64,000 nucleotides of DNA from Tissierella sp. (GCF_031460495.1 NZ_JAVKTS010000006.1:62001-126000), one strand, 5' to 3'. Counted from the stretch's first letter, positions 1 through 10,013 are shown. Notes: generated by a model from the letters alone, not told the origin. Numbers and translations are program-made.

Positions 1-77
1 GCTTCCACTGCAAACACTGATGAGAAACTTCCTAGAACCATAACTAATGCTAATACTAATGATAGGGTTCTTTTCAT
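1..77 (-). CDS. Secreted protein, N-terminal fragment (cut by window edge)
   Basis: Only the first 25 or so codons are inside the window. They encode a signal peptide: MKR, a hydrophobic run of Leu/Val/Met, then a likely cleavage site after SVFA. The ATG at 77-75 has an AAGGAGG site (94-88) about ten bases upstream on the minus strand and a strong promoter further up, so this is a genuine start. The short MKR-hydrophobic leader matches those of the SLH proteins nearby, so another S-layer-type protein is likely, but that is inference because no mature domain is visible. Confidence 0.75.
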   Translation of the reverse strand, partial: MKRTLSLVLALVMVLGSFSSVFAVE

Positions 78-163
78 CTTTACAAAACCTCCTTGAAATT
101 TATTAAAAATTTGTGTTGCATATTATAGTCTGAATAAACTATAAATATTGCACTCTATAAAGT

Positions 164-192
164 ATTATAGCACCTGAATTTCTTAAGGTCAA
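164..192 (-). promoter_or_regulatory. Sigma-A promoter for the left-edge gene
   Basis: On the minus strand TTGACC (192-187) and a perfect TATAAT (169-164) are separated by exactly 17 bases. Transcription would start near 157 and give a leader of about 80 bases ahead of the secreted-protein start at 77. Confidence 0.7.
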
Positions 193-320
193 TATCATTA
201 TTCCTTTGTAACAATATTGTAATACTTCATAATGGTGCATTTATTTACTTCATAGTGATATTATATACTATGTTTTTGTGAAATACCATTACAGTTGTGT
301 TACAAATGTGTGACAAATGA

Positions 321-338
321 ATATAAAGGGGAGACCCC
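321..338 (-). terminator. Hairpin abutting the SLH gene stop codon
   Basis: On the minus strand the TAG stop of the SLH gene runs straight into GGGG-TCT-CCCC followed by TTTATATT, a short intrinsic-terminator-like hairpin. The last G of the stop codon is the first base of the stem. Confidence 0.5.
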
Positions 339-1789
339 TAGTTGTTTAGTATTCCTTCTCTGTAGTCATATCTTAATTCGTCTTGCATATAGGAGATTAG
401 GTCTATTATTAGTTTGGCTGCTTCTCCTTTGGTTAGGTCTCTGTGTGGATATAGGTAGTCAGATTTTTCTATGAAGCCTAGCTCTTTTGCTACATATACA
501 TAGTCCTTTGCCCAGGCTTGTACCTTGTCTTCATCTTTATATCCTAGGGAATAGCTTTTGATTGGTGCTAAGTTTTCAAAGCCTAGTATCCTGACTACTA
601 TTGCAAAGGCTTCTTCTCTGGATAATGGTTTATCTGGATTGAAGTTTTCATCTAATCCTACCATTATATTTCTCTTGGCTACTTCCTCTATATAGTCAAA
701 GTTTCTATGATTTGGATTTACATCATTGAAAAGAGGCTTAGGTTCTTCTACTTTTTTTCTACTGCTTCTTCTAACTTCTTCCTTTATAATAGGAATGTCC
801 ATTGCTTTGATTATTGTTCTTGCAAAGTCTCCTCTGCTCATTGATGAATTTGGCCCTATCATTGTACTTTCCAATGGTAGACCTTCCATGCTGGCTATTA
901 GTAGTAGTTCTTCTTCATATTCATGCCCTAGTACATCTCTTAATGCAGGTATATTTAATCTCTTGATCTCTGGATTAGTATCTAGGAAGAGGCTAGATGT
1001 ACCTACATTCCTTGCTTTAGTATTGACATTTAGCTTAGGCAAGTCATAGGTGTATTTTAGTACATTTTCTTCTTTTTCTGTAATTCTATAGCCACCGTTG
1101 AAGCTTATTTGAGATGGAATATTTTCTGCATAGGAGTAATCCTTTGTTTTATTGTAAGATGTCTCTACTATGGCTGTACCTTCTCTATTATTTACTGGTG
1201 TCAACCTATTCTCATATCTTATTGTATATTCTATGGTTTGAGTTTCTGTTGCAGACCATGGTCCATTATATCCTACTAGATTCCCCACTGTTTCTATGAC
1301 TACTGATTCATTCCCCTTATCTACATCATAGGTCTTTCTAGCTGAATAATCTCCTGCATAGTAGCTTAGTATTGGTGTATTGTGAGCAACAGAGCCTTGA
1401 TTCCATTGATAGTAGGGGTCTTTTACTTCGTATTTTTTACCATTTACATCTATGGATTCTTTATACTTTTCTAATGTTTTTGTTGTAGTTACTTGTTTGT
1501 CCTTTGTTTCAAGGCTACCTTCTAAGGTAATGCTTCTAGTTAGTTTTGCATTTAATGCTTTGTTTTCTAACTTATAGCTATAGGTCTCTGACACTGTATT
1601 GTCTTTCTCTTTTGTCTTTATTGTTAGAGTTCCTTCCATTATAATAGGTTCTCCTGTGACAAAGATTACTTCTTTGTATGTGGTTTCGTTTATTATTCCA
1701 CCTTCGTAGCCTGGTATATTGACGGCCATTGCACTAAGGGGTGAAAGTAATATTGAAATAATGATTAGTAATGATAGTATTCTTTTCAT
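338..1789 (-). CDS. Secreted SLH-domain protein (483 aa)
   Basis: A signal peptide (residues 1-22, ending SAMA) is followed by a beta-rich region of about 270 residues that I do not recognise, then three SLH repeats in roughly residues 300-475. Typical SLH motifs are visible: SRGDFAR, FNDV, FNPDKPLSREEA and LTKGEAAKLI. SLH domains bind pyruvylated secondary cell-wall polymers, so the protein should sit on the cell surface. It is the last gene of a leftward set with the 591-aa protein (11-base gap) and the giant IPT/TIG protein. The start is backed by AGGAGG just upstream. It is the only member of this set with a visible wall anchor, so it may tether or stabilise the other two (inference). Confidence 0.85.
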   Translation of the reverse strand: MKRILSLLIIISILLSPLSAMAVNIPGYEGGIINETTYKEVIFVTGEPIIMEGTLTIKTKEKDNTVSETYSYKLENKALNAKLTRSITLEGSLETKDKQVTTTKTLEKYKESIDVNGKKYEVKDPYYQWNQGSVAHNTPILSYYAGDYSARKTYDVDKGNESVVIETVGNLVGYNGPWSATETQTIEYTIRYENRLTPVNNREGTAIVETSYNKTKDYSYAENIPSQISFNGGYRITEKEENVLKYTYDLPKLNVNTKARNVGTSSLFLDTNPEIKRLNIPALRDVLGHEYEEELLLIASMEGLPLESTMIGPNSSMSRGDFARTIIKAMDIPIIKEEVRRSSRKKVEEPKPLFNDVNPNHRNFDYIEEVAKRNIMVGLDENFNPDKPLSREEAFAIVVRILGFENLAPIKSYSLGYKDEDKVQAWAKDYVYVAKELGFIEKSDYLYPHRDLTKGEAAKLIIDLISYMQDELRYDYREGILNN

Positions 1790-1800
1790 TTTCAGCCTCC

Positions 1801-3576
1801 TTAGTCTTCTATTAGTAGTACATAGCCTTCGTCAAGGGATGAAACCTTTTCTTTTACTGCGTATACCTTTGCCCCTACTCTTAGGTTGTAGATTTTATCT
1901 ATTGGCAGTGGAAGGTCGTTTAAGAGTATGACTGATTTCCTTATGTCCATTGTTTCATCTGCTATGTTTTCCCATCTATTATTTAACGTATTGTAGTTCT
2001 TTACTTTTGTTAAGGTTATTGTACCTCTATCATAGTCTATGCTCTTTATCTCTCCTTGGACGGAATGATTTAGCTTTACATTTTGAGCATAGCTTTGCTT
2101 ATGTGGTGTAAGGTTCAGTGCTAATAACTCTGCACCGTATTCTGATTCTCTGACTATAAAGTAGGCTTGTTTGTTTTTGTAGTAGTTATTCTTTAGCCTA
2201 TTTCTTAGGGCTTGATTTTTTATATCTGTTAAATTTGTAAATCTTGAGGAAATAAAATAGCTGGCATCTATGGTTTCTTTTAGATCACTATCATATATCA
2301 AGGTATCTTCTGACATAGAAAATCTCTGTGAGTCCTCTTTCTCTTGCCATTTTTGATCTTCTAATAGTAGATAATCTAATCTATAGTTGATTTTCCCTAT
2401 TTCTATTTCGTAGTCATAGATATCTTCTATTTTTCCTCTATAGATTGAAATCTTTGTATTATCTATTCTATCTTCCAGTAAATTAGCTGTCATGGATATT
2501 AGAGATGTGTTTTTTGTTCCATAAATATTATCTACTGTAACGATTACATCTTTGTTTTTATCTATATTTAATGTATCTACTATTCTATTGTCCTTTAACA
2601 CTATGGTTCCTTCGTTGAAGTGCATTAGGTTCTTATCTACTACCATGGTGCCTGTAGTGTATTGGATATTGGATACTTTAGCTTGATATCCTTGAGCTTG
2701 TCCATTCTTTACTGTTAGCTTAGCTACTTGCATTCTGCTATAGCTATTATCATAGGCTATATATACTTCTTTTCCCTTAAAATATTTAAGTTTTTGTAGG
2801 GAAATTTTTTCGCTTCCATTATATATAGTATCTCCTGACGCTTTTAAGCTTACAAGATATTGATTGTGTGGTGACCATTTCCCTTCATTATATATATAGG
2901 GAGTCTTGATAATTATTTCTTTATTTCTATCATCTACTAGTTCTATTTTCCCTCTAAGTACTCCTGATATTATTTGTTCTTCATCTTCTATTCTGATTTC
3001 AGCTACTTCTGAGGTGTAGATACTATTGAAGGTAAGGAGTACTTTGTCTCCTTCTTTTATTTGGTTGATATTGATAGTTCTATTTCTCTTTAGATATATT
3101 GTATTGGGTGTTATTCTATATTTTTCTCTTCCTTGGTTTGTCTTTAGTTCTAAGGAGTTATTTGTGATAAATAGGACTTCTCCTCTTTTAAATCTACTTC
3201 CTGCCATAATATATCCATCTCTGTCTGGGTCTTCTTCTTCGTAGCCTGTTATTTTTGTTGCTAGTGTACCTTCATAGTTTACATCTACTTCTTGTCCGAA
3301 GTAGAAGTCTGTTAAGGTCTTTTTCAGGCCTTCTATTTCTAGTTTTGTTTGTTGATTTACTCTGATTATATGGGTTTTTCCTTGGTAGTCTAATATGGTT
3401 AATGTAGACTCCTTGAAGTTTAACGCTTCAATGGTGCCGGAGATAGGCGGAACGATACGAAGATCGTTCCCTACATTGGTGGCGTGGACAGTCTGAAGTC
3501 CACGGTGGTCCTTCGCTAGGCCTACAGATAATAGGATTGCAATTATCATTAATGGTATTAGGATTTTATTTTTCAT
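1801..3576 (-). CDS. Secreted beta-rich repeat protein (591 aa), function unknown
   Basis: The hydrophobic leader MKNKILIPLMIIAILLSVGL marks export. The mature part consists of loosely repeated units of about 70-100 residues, each starting with a G-x-I-x-x-I strand (GTIEAL, GVLRGKIEL, RGKIEDI, QGEIKSI) followed by T-L-I-Y/V-Y strands. This suggests a string of small beta-barrel or beta-sandwich modules. I cannot assign a family and see no catalytic motif. It lies between the IPT/TIG giant (12-base gap) and the SLH protein (11-base gap), so all three are probably co-transcribed. Codons about 20-48 fall in a GC-rich palindromic insert, described separately, at the signal-peptide/mature junction. 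Confidence 0.75.
   Translation of the reverse strand: MKNKILIPLMIIAILLSVGLAKDHRGLQTVHATNVGNDLRIVPPISGTIEALNFKESTLTILDYQGKTHIIRVNQQTKLEIEGLKKTLTDFYFGQEVDVNYEGTLATKITGYEEEDPDRDGYIMAGSRFKRGEVLFITNNSLELKTNQGREKYRITPNTIYLKRNRTININQIKEGDKVLLTFNSIYTSEVAEIRIEDEEQIISGVLRGKIELVDDRNKEIIIKTPYIYNEGKWSPHNQYLVSLKASGDTIYNGSEKISLQKLKYFKGKEVYIAYDNSYSRMQVAKLTVKNGQAQGYQAKVSNIQYTTGTMVVDKNLMHFNEGTIVLKDNRIVDTLNIDKNKDVIVTVDNIYGTKNTSLISMTANLLEDRIDNTKISIYRGKIEDIYDYEIEIGKINYRLDYLLLEDQKWQEKEDSQRFSMSEDTLIYDSDLKETIDASYFISSRFTNLTDIKNQALRNRLKNNYYKNKQAYFIVRESEYGAELLALNLTPHKQSYAQNVKLNHSVQGEIKSIDYDRGTITLTKVKNYNTLNNRWENIADETMDIRKSVILLNDLPLPIDKIYNLRVGAKVYAVKEKVSSLDEGYVLLIED
3431..3520. repeat. In-frame palindromic insertion inside the 591-aa protein gene
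   Basis: This stretch is clearly richer in G+C than its surroundings and holds two hairpins. One is GGAACGAT (3449-3456) with ATCGTTCC (3463-3470). The other is GTGGAC (3484-3489) with GTCCAC (3498-3503). It is read in frame and encodes a polar run including VGNDLRIVP between the signal peptide and the first repeat module. This resembles protein-coding palindromic elements known in other bacteria. That it is mobile is inference. Confidence 0.5.
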
Positions 3577-3588
3577 GGTTTTGTCTCC

Positions 3589-6500
3589 TTATCTGTTGGA
3601 TAGGAGTATTAGTTTACTCCTACCCTTTATCTCTACTGTTGTAGAGTTAAGCTTTTGATATTCTTGAATTTCTTCATTTATTATATATATACTGCTGCTC
3701 TTTGTATTGGGATAAACTATGGTATCTTGTTCTAGGAATAGTTTACCTGGTCTTAGCAGTTCATTGATACTCAATGTGTTCTTTCCATATATATAGTCAA
3801 ATGATAGCTCATATGCTTTAGAAGCTGCTTTTGTGCCTCTTGGAAGATGAGTTCCTGTTGTTATGTCTATATGGATCCTTAGATATGCATCCTTATCTCC
3901 TTTATCTGCTTTGCTGACTGAAAGGGTATACATATCCCTTACATTGATGACAGTGGTCATTGTTCCATCTTTGATGGTTAATCTATTATCCTTTCTTGCT
4001 AGCTCTATAGGTACTAGTACTGTAATTTTATTTTGATTTCTATATTTTGCTAAGGATAGGTCTAAGGCTCCTGCTCCATTTTTAAATATTGAAGTACCTA
4101 GAGTAATATTTAACCTTCCATTAATGGTTTCTTCATTGCCATTTTCTTTTAATTTATTTTCTGCTTCTTTTCGTTTTTCTTCTTTTTCCTTTAGCTTTTT
4201 ATCTTGGCGAATGTCTAAAGTCTTCACTGTAACTGTAGCAAAGTCTATGGCTGCACCGTATTTATTTAATGCTCTTACCATAAATGTATATTCAGTCTCT
4301 GTTTCTAGACCCCTCACTAAAAATTCTGCCTCTGTGGTGCTTCCTATGAAGTTGTTTTCCTTTTCTTTAGTCAATCTTCCATATATTTCGAATGAAGTCG
4401 CTCTATTTAAGACAGATTCAGCTGATTTTGACCAAATCAATTGTACTGTAGACTCATATCCTGGTATTCCTTCTAGGACTAATGGTCTCGTTGGCACTGG
4501 TATTTCATAGCTAAAGTTATCATATGGGTCTGATACTCCTCCATCTGGATTGATGATTATCAAGCTTGAATTAGCCAAATCGTTTGTCTCAGGGAAGGTT
4601 ACTTTAATTACCTTATCATTCTCTACTATGATAGTTGCTGCTTCTACTCCACCTACTACTCCTACTTCTCTATTGACATTGTTAGCATCTACACCTATGA
4701 TACCTTCACCATTGAGAAGCATTTCTGCTGTAATGTGTTTTTTATCTACTATTGTAGCTCCTACTATGACCTTTGCGCCATCTTGAAACATTGTACCTGT
4801 TAGGGTTACTTCTGTTTCTGTGTCATTTGTAAATAGTTTATTTGGAGATACTGTTTGTATTGCTGGCTTAGATATATATTCAAAGCTAATGTTTCCTGAT
4901 GTCATAGTGCCATCTGGGTTTTCTACTCTAATGGATACCTTTCCAAGTCTTGTAGATGCTGGTGTCAGTAGTTCTATTGAGTTATGTGTAATCTTGGTTA
5001 TTTCTGTAGCTTCTACTTCACCAAAATATACTCTTAGTTTTTCTCCTTCGTAGCCTTTCATAGTTTCTCTAAAGTCAGAGCCGGTAATGACAACTTTTGT
5101 ACTTCCTGCTGCAGATCCTTTAGCTGGAGTTATTGTAGTAGTTTCTGGGTCTGATTCTCCCTTAGTGATTTCTATGAATATTGGTGGGTTTAATTTATCA
5201 GATAGGGCTGAGCCCCCATCTGTGTTTTGTACTACTACGGGCAATAGCTTGCCTACTTGTGATTCTGGTAGAGCTGGCATGGTGAAAGTAAGTTTTGTAG
5301 GAAGGTCATATTCTATTGCAGCTTCCCCTATGGTTAGCAAGTTGGATACTTTGATAATAGCCTTATCTCTAAAGTCTGTACCCTCTACTGTTATTATACT
5401 TCCGCCTTTATAATTTACTTTTAGAACTCTTGCATTGCCGTTTATCTCTTTTCTAAATTCCTCTATTGGTTGTCTACTGTCTCTTGTAATATTTGTAATG
5501 ACTGGCTTAGAGTCTGGGTTTTTGTACTCAAAGTCTCCACTACCTGTACCACCATCTGGATTGATGATAAAAATCGGGGTCTTACCTACAGTGTAGTATG
5601 ATGGTGTCTCTATGCTTACATGGGTATTATTTACAAATGTAGTCTTTGGTGCATATCCCCTATCTACTAATAGTCTACCATCTTCTATGGCAATTCTTAC
5701 TAATTCTTTTCCTGAGTAGTTGCTAGTTCCTGATTTAAGTAATTCCATTGGTAGATATCTTTCCTTGTTATCATAGTTTGTAATGGTTCTCTTATATTCT
5801 ATTCCGCCTTCTTCAATTGTAAATGCTAGAGTTTTATAGTGACCGTTGTATTCTACCTTTAGTCCTCCCAATAGTTCTACTGTAGCTTTTTGGTTGTTAA
5901 TTAAACCACTATTATCTTTTTCTCTATCTATATTTCTATTGCTTATATTGCCTAATCTAATCAATGGCATGGTCTGTGGATAGGCTATGTTATTGTCCTT
6001 ATATACATATACATTGGTAGGAGCAAAGCCTGTTCCATGGACTTCTACCTTGTCTCCACCTTCTTTACGACCTTTGTCAGGCACTACATCTGTAATGGCC
6101 ACCTTAGTTGCCTCATAAGTATAAGGTGTTTTAGCAGATATTCCTCCATCATTATTCAATAGGAATACATCTACCTTACCTGGTGCATGAGCTGGTACTA
6201 ATACCTTGATATAGCCTAGGTTAAATTCTACTATTTGAGCTTCCTTGTTGCCAAAATATATCTTTGGAAGTATTGGAGAATTATAGTAATGGTCAAACTT
6301 AGGATGAGCTGGCTCAAATTTAGTTAGTCCTGCTTTTTTATCCCAATCCTTTATACCTAAGTCTCTCAAATCATCCCATATATCATTTATATACAAATCG
6401 TTGAAGGTCTCTCCTACTTCGTAGTATAAGTCTCCATTTAAATCATCATATGGTTCAAAATATCTAAAATCTTTTCCCCATATCTCCACTATTTCAGCTC

Positions 6501-9500
6501 CTGCTGCAGAGCCTTTTACTGGGGATATCTTTGTGATTTGTGGACTACTGGATGGTATTACATAGAAGAATCCTTTTTCGTCATTTGCTGTACCTCCATC
6601 TGGATTCAGTACTACTACTGGCACTGGCCATCTGTCTGTATTTTTGTCCTTTTTCAAATCTCCTACATATTTTGGTACAATAACCGTTATTCTTGTACCT
6701 TCTATATTTACTGTTGTATCTGCTGCTGGCACTTCTACTGCATTGATATATACCTTTGGTTTAGTTGCTGTATTTGTCTCAAAGTTTTTCCCTATTATTT
6801 CTATTGCGTATCCACCTGCTACTGAACCTTCCTTTGGTATTACATCATAGATCTCTGGTCTTCTCTCTGGTTGTTTGACGAAGAAGAAGCCTGCATTGCC
6901 TGTTTTTGCATCCTTTTTAGTATCAGGGTTTATTATGGTTAAGTCCTTATAGCCTTCTGGATGGTTGTTCATAATAGGTACTGTAAAGTAGATAGTCTCT
7001 CCATCTATTACCTTAACTTTTTGCCCTACTATTTCAGTATTATTTACCTTATATGGCGTGATATAAGATAGTTCTAATTCTGTTCCATCTGATGCCCTTA
7101 AAGTTATATGATTGTCCGCTACATTTACAGTGTGAACTAGTCCACCTTGTTTGTTAGCTATGATTTTGCTTTCATCATTTGAAGCTATGGTTATATCGTA
7201 GTTATTTAGTCCACCATCTGATAGCAATATTTCTCCCTTGGTACTTACTGTTAGGATGTATTTTTTATTGTTTACATCCTTTAGAAGTATCCCTTGATAA
7301 TATGGTTTTACATCTATTTTTTTGTCCTTGATTTCAAATATTGGAGCATCTGGTTGGTAATCGACTAACTGTATTCTATTGTTTTGTGGATTTCTATTGT
7401 ATTCATTTAATTCAAGATCATCTAAGAATACTCTCGTACCTATTAATCTAAATACATTTTCTTCTGTACCCATAGGGTCTGGTCTAAGAAAGTTTTCTCC
7501 CTTAATCATTACTATGGTGCCTGAATTACCCTTCTTTGGGTTAAAATCTATTATCTTTGGATTGGTAAAGGTCTTTACATAAAAGAATGGTCTTGTATCC
7601 ATTCCCCCTGATGGGTTCATTACCTGAATTTGAGTCTCTCCTTCTCTACCTTTTGGTGCTGGGAAGGTGATTTCTGTACCATCTTCTTTTCTCTTCACAC
7701 CTTTGACTACTTCCCCATCTATGATTACTTGTACATCTCCTTGGAAGCTATTACCTGTGATAGTAACTGTTTCTCCTCCATCTATGGATACTGTATCTGG
7801 CTTTACTGTATTGATAACTGGTATGGTGCCTGATTCTGGTACTACAAATTCTACAAAATCTGGCTTGATATCTGTAAGACCTAAGGTCATAGAGTTTCTA
7901 ACTGGGTTTTGTACTGATACTGCTTCTTTTGTAGCTTTAGATACTTTTGCCCCCTTTGGAAGCATGACTAATATCTTTATACCTATATCATTGTTTTCAG
8001 TACCATCTAATTCTGCTCCTTTGTCACTGAATATCCTAATATATGCATCTGGATTCGTGTCTTTGTCTATTACGATATCTCCTATTTGTATCCGTGGATA
8101 TCTATATATTTCTGCTCCGCTATCATCTCTATATTTATGAAGCATAAAGTTCTTTCCATAGATAGCAAACATTCTATCCTCTGGTATTTCATACTCTAAG
8201 TCCTTTGGTATAACTTGAATTTTCTCTGGTGTAATGGATACTATCTCTGGTTGTATGGTACTTAAAATATATCTATAGCTTCCCTTCTTCTCTGCTCTTT
8301 CTCTAACTATTATTTTTTCCCCATTTGATTTTGTAAATGTAGTTGTAGTCTCTACTACTACATCTTTTATAGGGCTATTGTCTCCTATGGTCACTTGAGA
8401 TGTCCTTACTGTAAGCTTGTCTAAGGCAGGATTAAAGTCTACATCCCAAGCTGTACCTTTCTTTAAGAAAGTAGCTACACCACCTATGGTTACTTTTATT
8501 TCCCTTGTTGCGGTAACTTCTTCTTTTAAAGTTCCATAAGTTCCTGCTCCATAATTTATGGTTAGTACTTCTGGATTTGCACCTATTCCACTTATTGTTG
8601 GTTTTACAGTAGGATCATCAAGAGTAAATTCATCTATATTCATTGTACCTAAAAACTTACCACTTATTGTAGTATTAGATCCTGTATCTGGTCCAGATGC
8701 TGGTAGTACAGATTGAATAAATGGTTTTTTTGTGCCGTCTATTACCGTGAACTTTTGGTCTAATACTTTCCTTTGTGTAATTTGTTTACCAGGGTCTGTA
8801 CCGTTGGCAATATTTGTAAGGACTACAAAATATTCTCCTACTGGTATGTCTGGTATTTGTGCTGTAAGTATATTATATTCTTTTCCATCTTTTACAACTT
8901 TGGATTGAAATGTTCTATTTTTACCTCTATTTGATACTTTGTAGCTATCTGTACCATCTATAGCCGAAAGAAAGAATATATCATACTCTCTTAAATCTAC
9001 AGTTGTACCTGTTACTGGAGATTCTAAGAAAATTGTCTCTCCTTTTGAGCCTCTATTTGGTGTCATTTGTAGATTATCTACTGCTATTTCTTGATATAGG
9101 AGGAACTGATCTTTATATGTGTAAGTTACTTTTACTTTTACTTGTACATTTTGGTTGGCATCATTAAATGTCTTATATTGTTCTGTATTTCTTTCGAATA
9201 CTATATCCTGTAAGCCTAGGGGTAAGGTTATATTATTTATTGTTGCTTCTTCGCTACCTGCTGAAAAATCATTTGATATATCTTGAGTAGCTCCCTCTTT
9301 ATATATTTTAGCTGTGATATTATATCCATCTATTTCTGAAAAGTTTGTTCCTTTTAGTGTCAGTTCTCCTTCGTATCCTGATTTTACTTCTGGGGATACT
9401 TGAGTAAGTGTTGGCATTGATCCTTCATTTAGATCTATTTCTGTAGATCCTACTTTAATTTTGCTACCTACTTGGTCTGTAGCTAATATGAATTGTAATG

Positions 9501-9771
9501 TTGTTTCTGTATTAGTCTGTCTATTGGTAAGGACTACATTTCCTGTATTGGTTATCATGGATACATCTGCGTCCTTTAGAAATTTACCATTGATTGTTAG
9601 GACACGTCCTATTGACTGACGATTCTTATCATATATTTTATACAATATTACTTCCGATATTGAATACTTGTCTTCGTCATAGGCATGTACTGTTATTTGT
9701 CCTACGGGAAGTAGTGGAAGTAGTATTGAGATTATTAAAATGTAGGATATTAGTTTTTTAAATTTAGTCAT
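3589..9771 (-). CDS. Giant secreted IPT/TIG-repeat surface protein (2060 aa)
   Basis: The signal peptide (1-30, ending TVHA) is followed by about twelve IPT/TIG immunoglobulin-like modules. They are recognisable by openings such as P-x-I-x-x-V-x-P-x-x-G, the T-I-x-G-x-x-F strand and the closing N-P-D-G-G turn, for example VKPDTVSIDGGETVTITG and ITPAKGSAAGSTKVVITG. A fibronectin type III-like domain follows at about 1755-1850, then a short Lys/Glu-rich helix (KEKEEKRKEAENK) and a beta-rich C-terminal region of about 180 residues. There is no SLH, LPXTG or LysM anchor. IPT/TIG strings usually build extended adhesive or structural surface fibres. It is the first gene of the leftward set. The ribosome site is a G-rich GAGGGGG about eight bases from the ATG. 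Confidence 0.85.
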   Translation of the reverse strand: MTKFKKLISYILIISILLPLLPVGQITVHAYDEDKYSISEVILYKIYDKNRQSIGRVLTINGKFLKDADVSMITNTGNVVLTNRQTNTETTLQFILATDQVGSKIKVGSTEIDLNEGSMPTLTQVSPEVKSGYEGELTLKGTNFSEIDGYNITAKIYKEGATQDISNDFSAGSEEATINNITLPLGLQDIVFERNTEQYKTFNDANQNVQVKVKVTYTYKDQFLLYQEIAVDNLQMTPNRGSKGETIFLESPVTGTTVDLREYDIFFLSAIDGTDSYKVSNRGKNRTFQSKVVKDGKEYNILTAQIPDIPVGEYFVVLTNIANGTDPGKQITQRKVLDQKFTVIDGTKKPFIQSVLPASGPDTGSNTTISGKFLGTMNIDEFTLDDPTVKPTISGIGANPEVLTINYGAGTYGTLKEEVTATREIKVTIGGVATFLKKGTAWDVDFNPALDKLTVRTSQVTIGDNSPIKDVVVETTTTFTKSNGEKIIVRERAEKKGSYRYILSTIQPEIVSITPEKIQVIPKDLEYEIPEDRMFAIYGKNFMLHKYRDDSGAEIYRYPRIQIGDIVIDKDTNPDAYIRIFSDKGAELDGTENNDIGIKILVMLPKGAKVSKATKEAVSVQNPVRNSMTLGLTDIKPDFVEFVVPESGTIPVINTVKPDTVSIDGGETVTITGNSFQGDVQVIIDGEVVKGVKRKEDGTEITFPAPKGREGETQIQVMNPSGGMDTRPFFYVKTFTNPKIIDFNPKKGNSGTIVMIKGENFLRPDPMGTEENVFRLIGTRVFLDDLELNEYNRNPQNNRIQLVDYQPDAPIFEIKDKKIDVKPYYQGILLKDVNNKKYILTVSTKGEILLSDGGLNNYDITIASNDESKIIANKQGGLVHTVNVADNHITLRASDGTELELSYITPYKVNNTEIVGQKVKVIDGETIYFTVPIMNNHPEGYKDLTIINPDTKKDAKTGNAGFFFVKQPERRPEIYDVIPKEGSVAGGYAIEIIGKNFETNTATKPKVYINAVEVPAADTTVNIEGTRITVIVPKYVGDLKKDKNTDRWPVPVVVLNPDGGTANDEKGFFYVIPSSSPQITKISPVKGSAAGAEIVEIWGKDFRYFEPYDDLNGDLYYEVGETFNDLYINDIWDDLRDLGIKDWDKKAGLTKFEPAHPKFDHYYNSPILPKIYFGNKEAQIVEFNLGYIKVLVPAHAPGKVDVFLLNNDGGISAKTPYTYEATKVAITDVVPDKGRKEGGDKVEVHGTGFAPTNVYVYKDNNIAYPQTMPLIRLGNISNRNIDREKDNSGLINNQKATVELLGGLKVEYNGHYKTLAFTIEEGGIEYKRTITNYDNKERYLPMELLKSGTSNYSGKELVRIAIEDGRLLVDRGYAPKTTFVNNTHVSIETPSYYTVGKTPIFIINPDGGTGSGDFEYKNPDSKPVITNITRDSRQPIEEFRKEINGNARVLKVNYKGGSIITVEGTDFRDKAIIKVSNLLTIGEAAIEYDLPTKLTFTMPALPESQVGKLLPVVVQNTDGGSALSDKLNPPIFIEITKGESDPETTTITPAKGSAAGSTKVVITGSDFRETMKGYEGEKLRVYFGEVEATEITKITHNSIELLTPASTRLGKVSIRVENPDGTMTSGNISFEYISKPAIQTVSPNKLFTNDTETEVTLTGTMFQDGAKVIVGATIVDKKHITAEMLLNGEGIIGVDANNVNREVGVVGGVEAATIIVENDKVIKVTFPETNDLANSSLIIINPDGGVSDPYDNFSYEIPVPTRPLVLEGIPGYESTVQLIWSKSAESVLNRATSFEIYGRLTKEKENNFIGSTTEAEFLVRGLETETEYTFMVRALNKYGAAIDFATVTVKTLDIRQDKKLKEKEEKRKEAENKLKENGNEETINGRLNITLGTSIFKNGAGALDLSLAKYRNQNKITVLVPIELARKDNRLTIKDGTMTTVINVRDMYTLSVSKADKGDKDAYLRIHIDITTGTHLPRGTKAASKAYELSFDYIYGKNTLSINELLRPGKLFLEQDTIVYPNTKSSSIYIINEEIQEYQKLNSTTVEIKGRSKLILLSNR

Positions 9772-9820
9772 GGATCCTGCCCCCTCGTTTTTTTAATTCA
9801 TGATTACTGTAATTATTATC

Positions 9821-9833
9821 GACAAAAATTGTC
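9821..9833. promoter_or_regulatory. Small dyad in the divergent intergenic region
   Basis: A perfect inverted repeat GACAA-AAA-TTGTC lies about 50 bases upstream of the IPT/TIG gene start, within the 291-base region separating the two divergent surface-protein sets. It could be an operator. No convincing -35/-10 pair was found for the leftward gene. For the rightward set only a TATAAT at 9877-9882 stands out. Confidence 0.25.
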
Positions 9834-9892
9834 TTTTCTTTATCTTTATTGTACATAAATCTGTGATTTGTGCCGATATAATATAAGGATAG

Positions 9893-9918
9893 TGAAAAGT
9901 GAATAGTTATTCACTTGA
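9893..9918. repeat. GTGAATAGT-type intergenic repeat (family D)
   Basis: The sequence contains an AGTGAA direct repeat leading into the dyad AGTGAATAGTTATTCACT. A longer relative lies at 63270-63326 and a fragment near 42255. It is a short intergenic repeat of unknown role. Confidence 0.45.
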
Positions 9919-9940
9919 GATCATCGAAAATCTAAGTTTT

Positions 9941-10013
9941 GTCATTCAGAGCCATAGACAAAGAATCTTATAAGTATTAAAAACACAAGATTCCTCACTA
10001 TGTTCGGAATGAC
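9941..10013. repeat. Palindromic intergenic element with GTCATTC/GAATGAC ends
   Basis: The terminal inverted arms are GTCATTC (9941-9947) and GAATGAC (10007-10013), with inner complementary arms AGAATCTT (9962-9969) and AAGATTC (9987-9993). The layout matches a small non-coding interspersed repeat. An upstream ATG at 10000 lies inside this element, which argues against using it as the start of the following gene. Confidence 0.5.

Noticed and set aside
6538-6850. Cys/Trp/Tyr-rich plus-strand frame within the IPT/TIG gene
   Set aside because: Composition is that of an antisense frame of a repeat-rich gene; no start signal is present.
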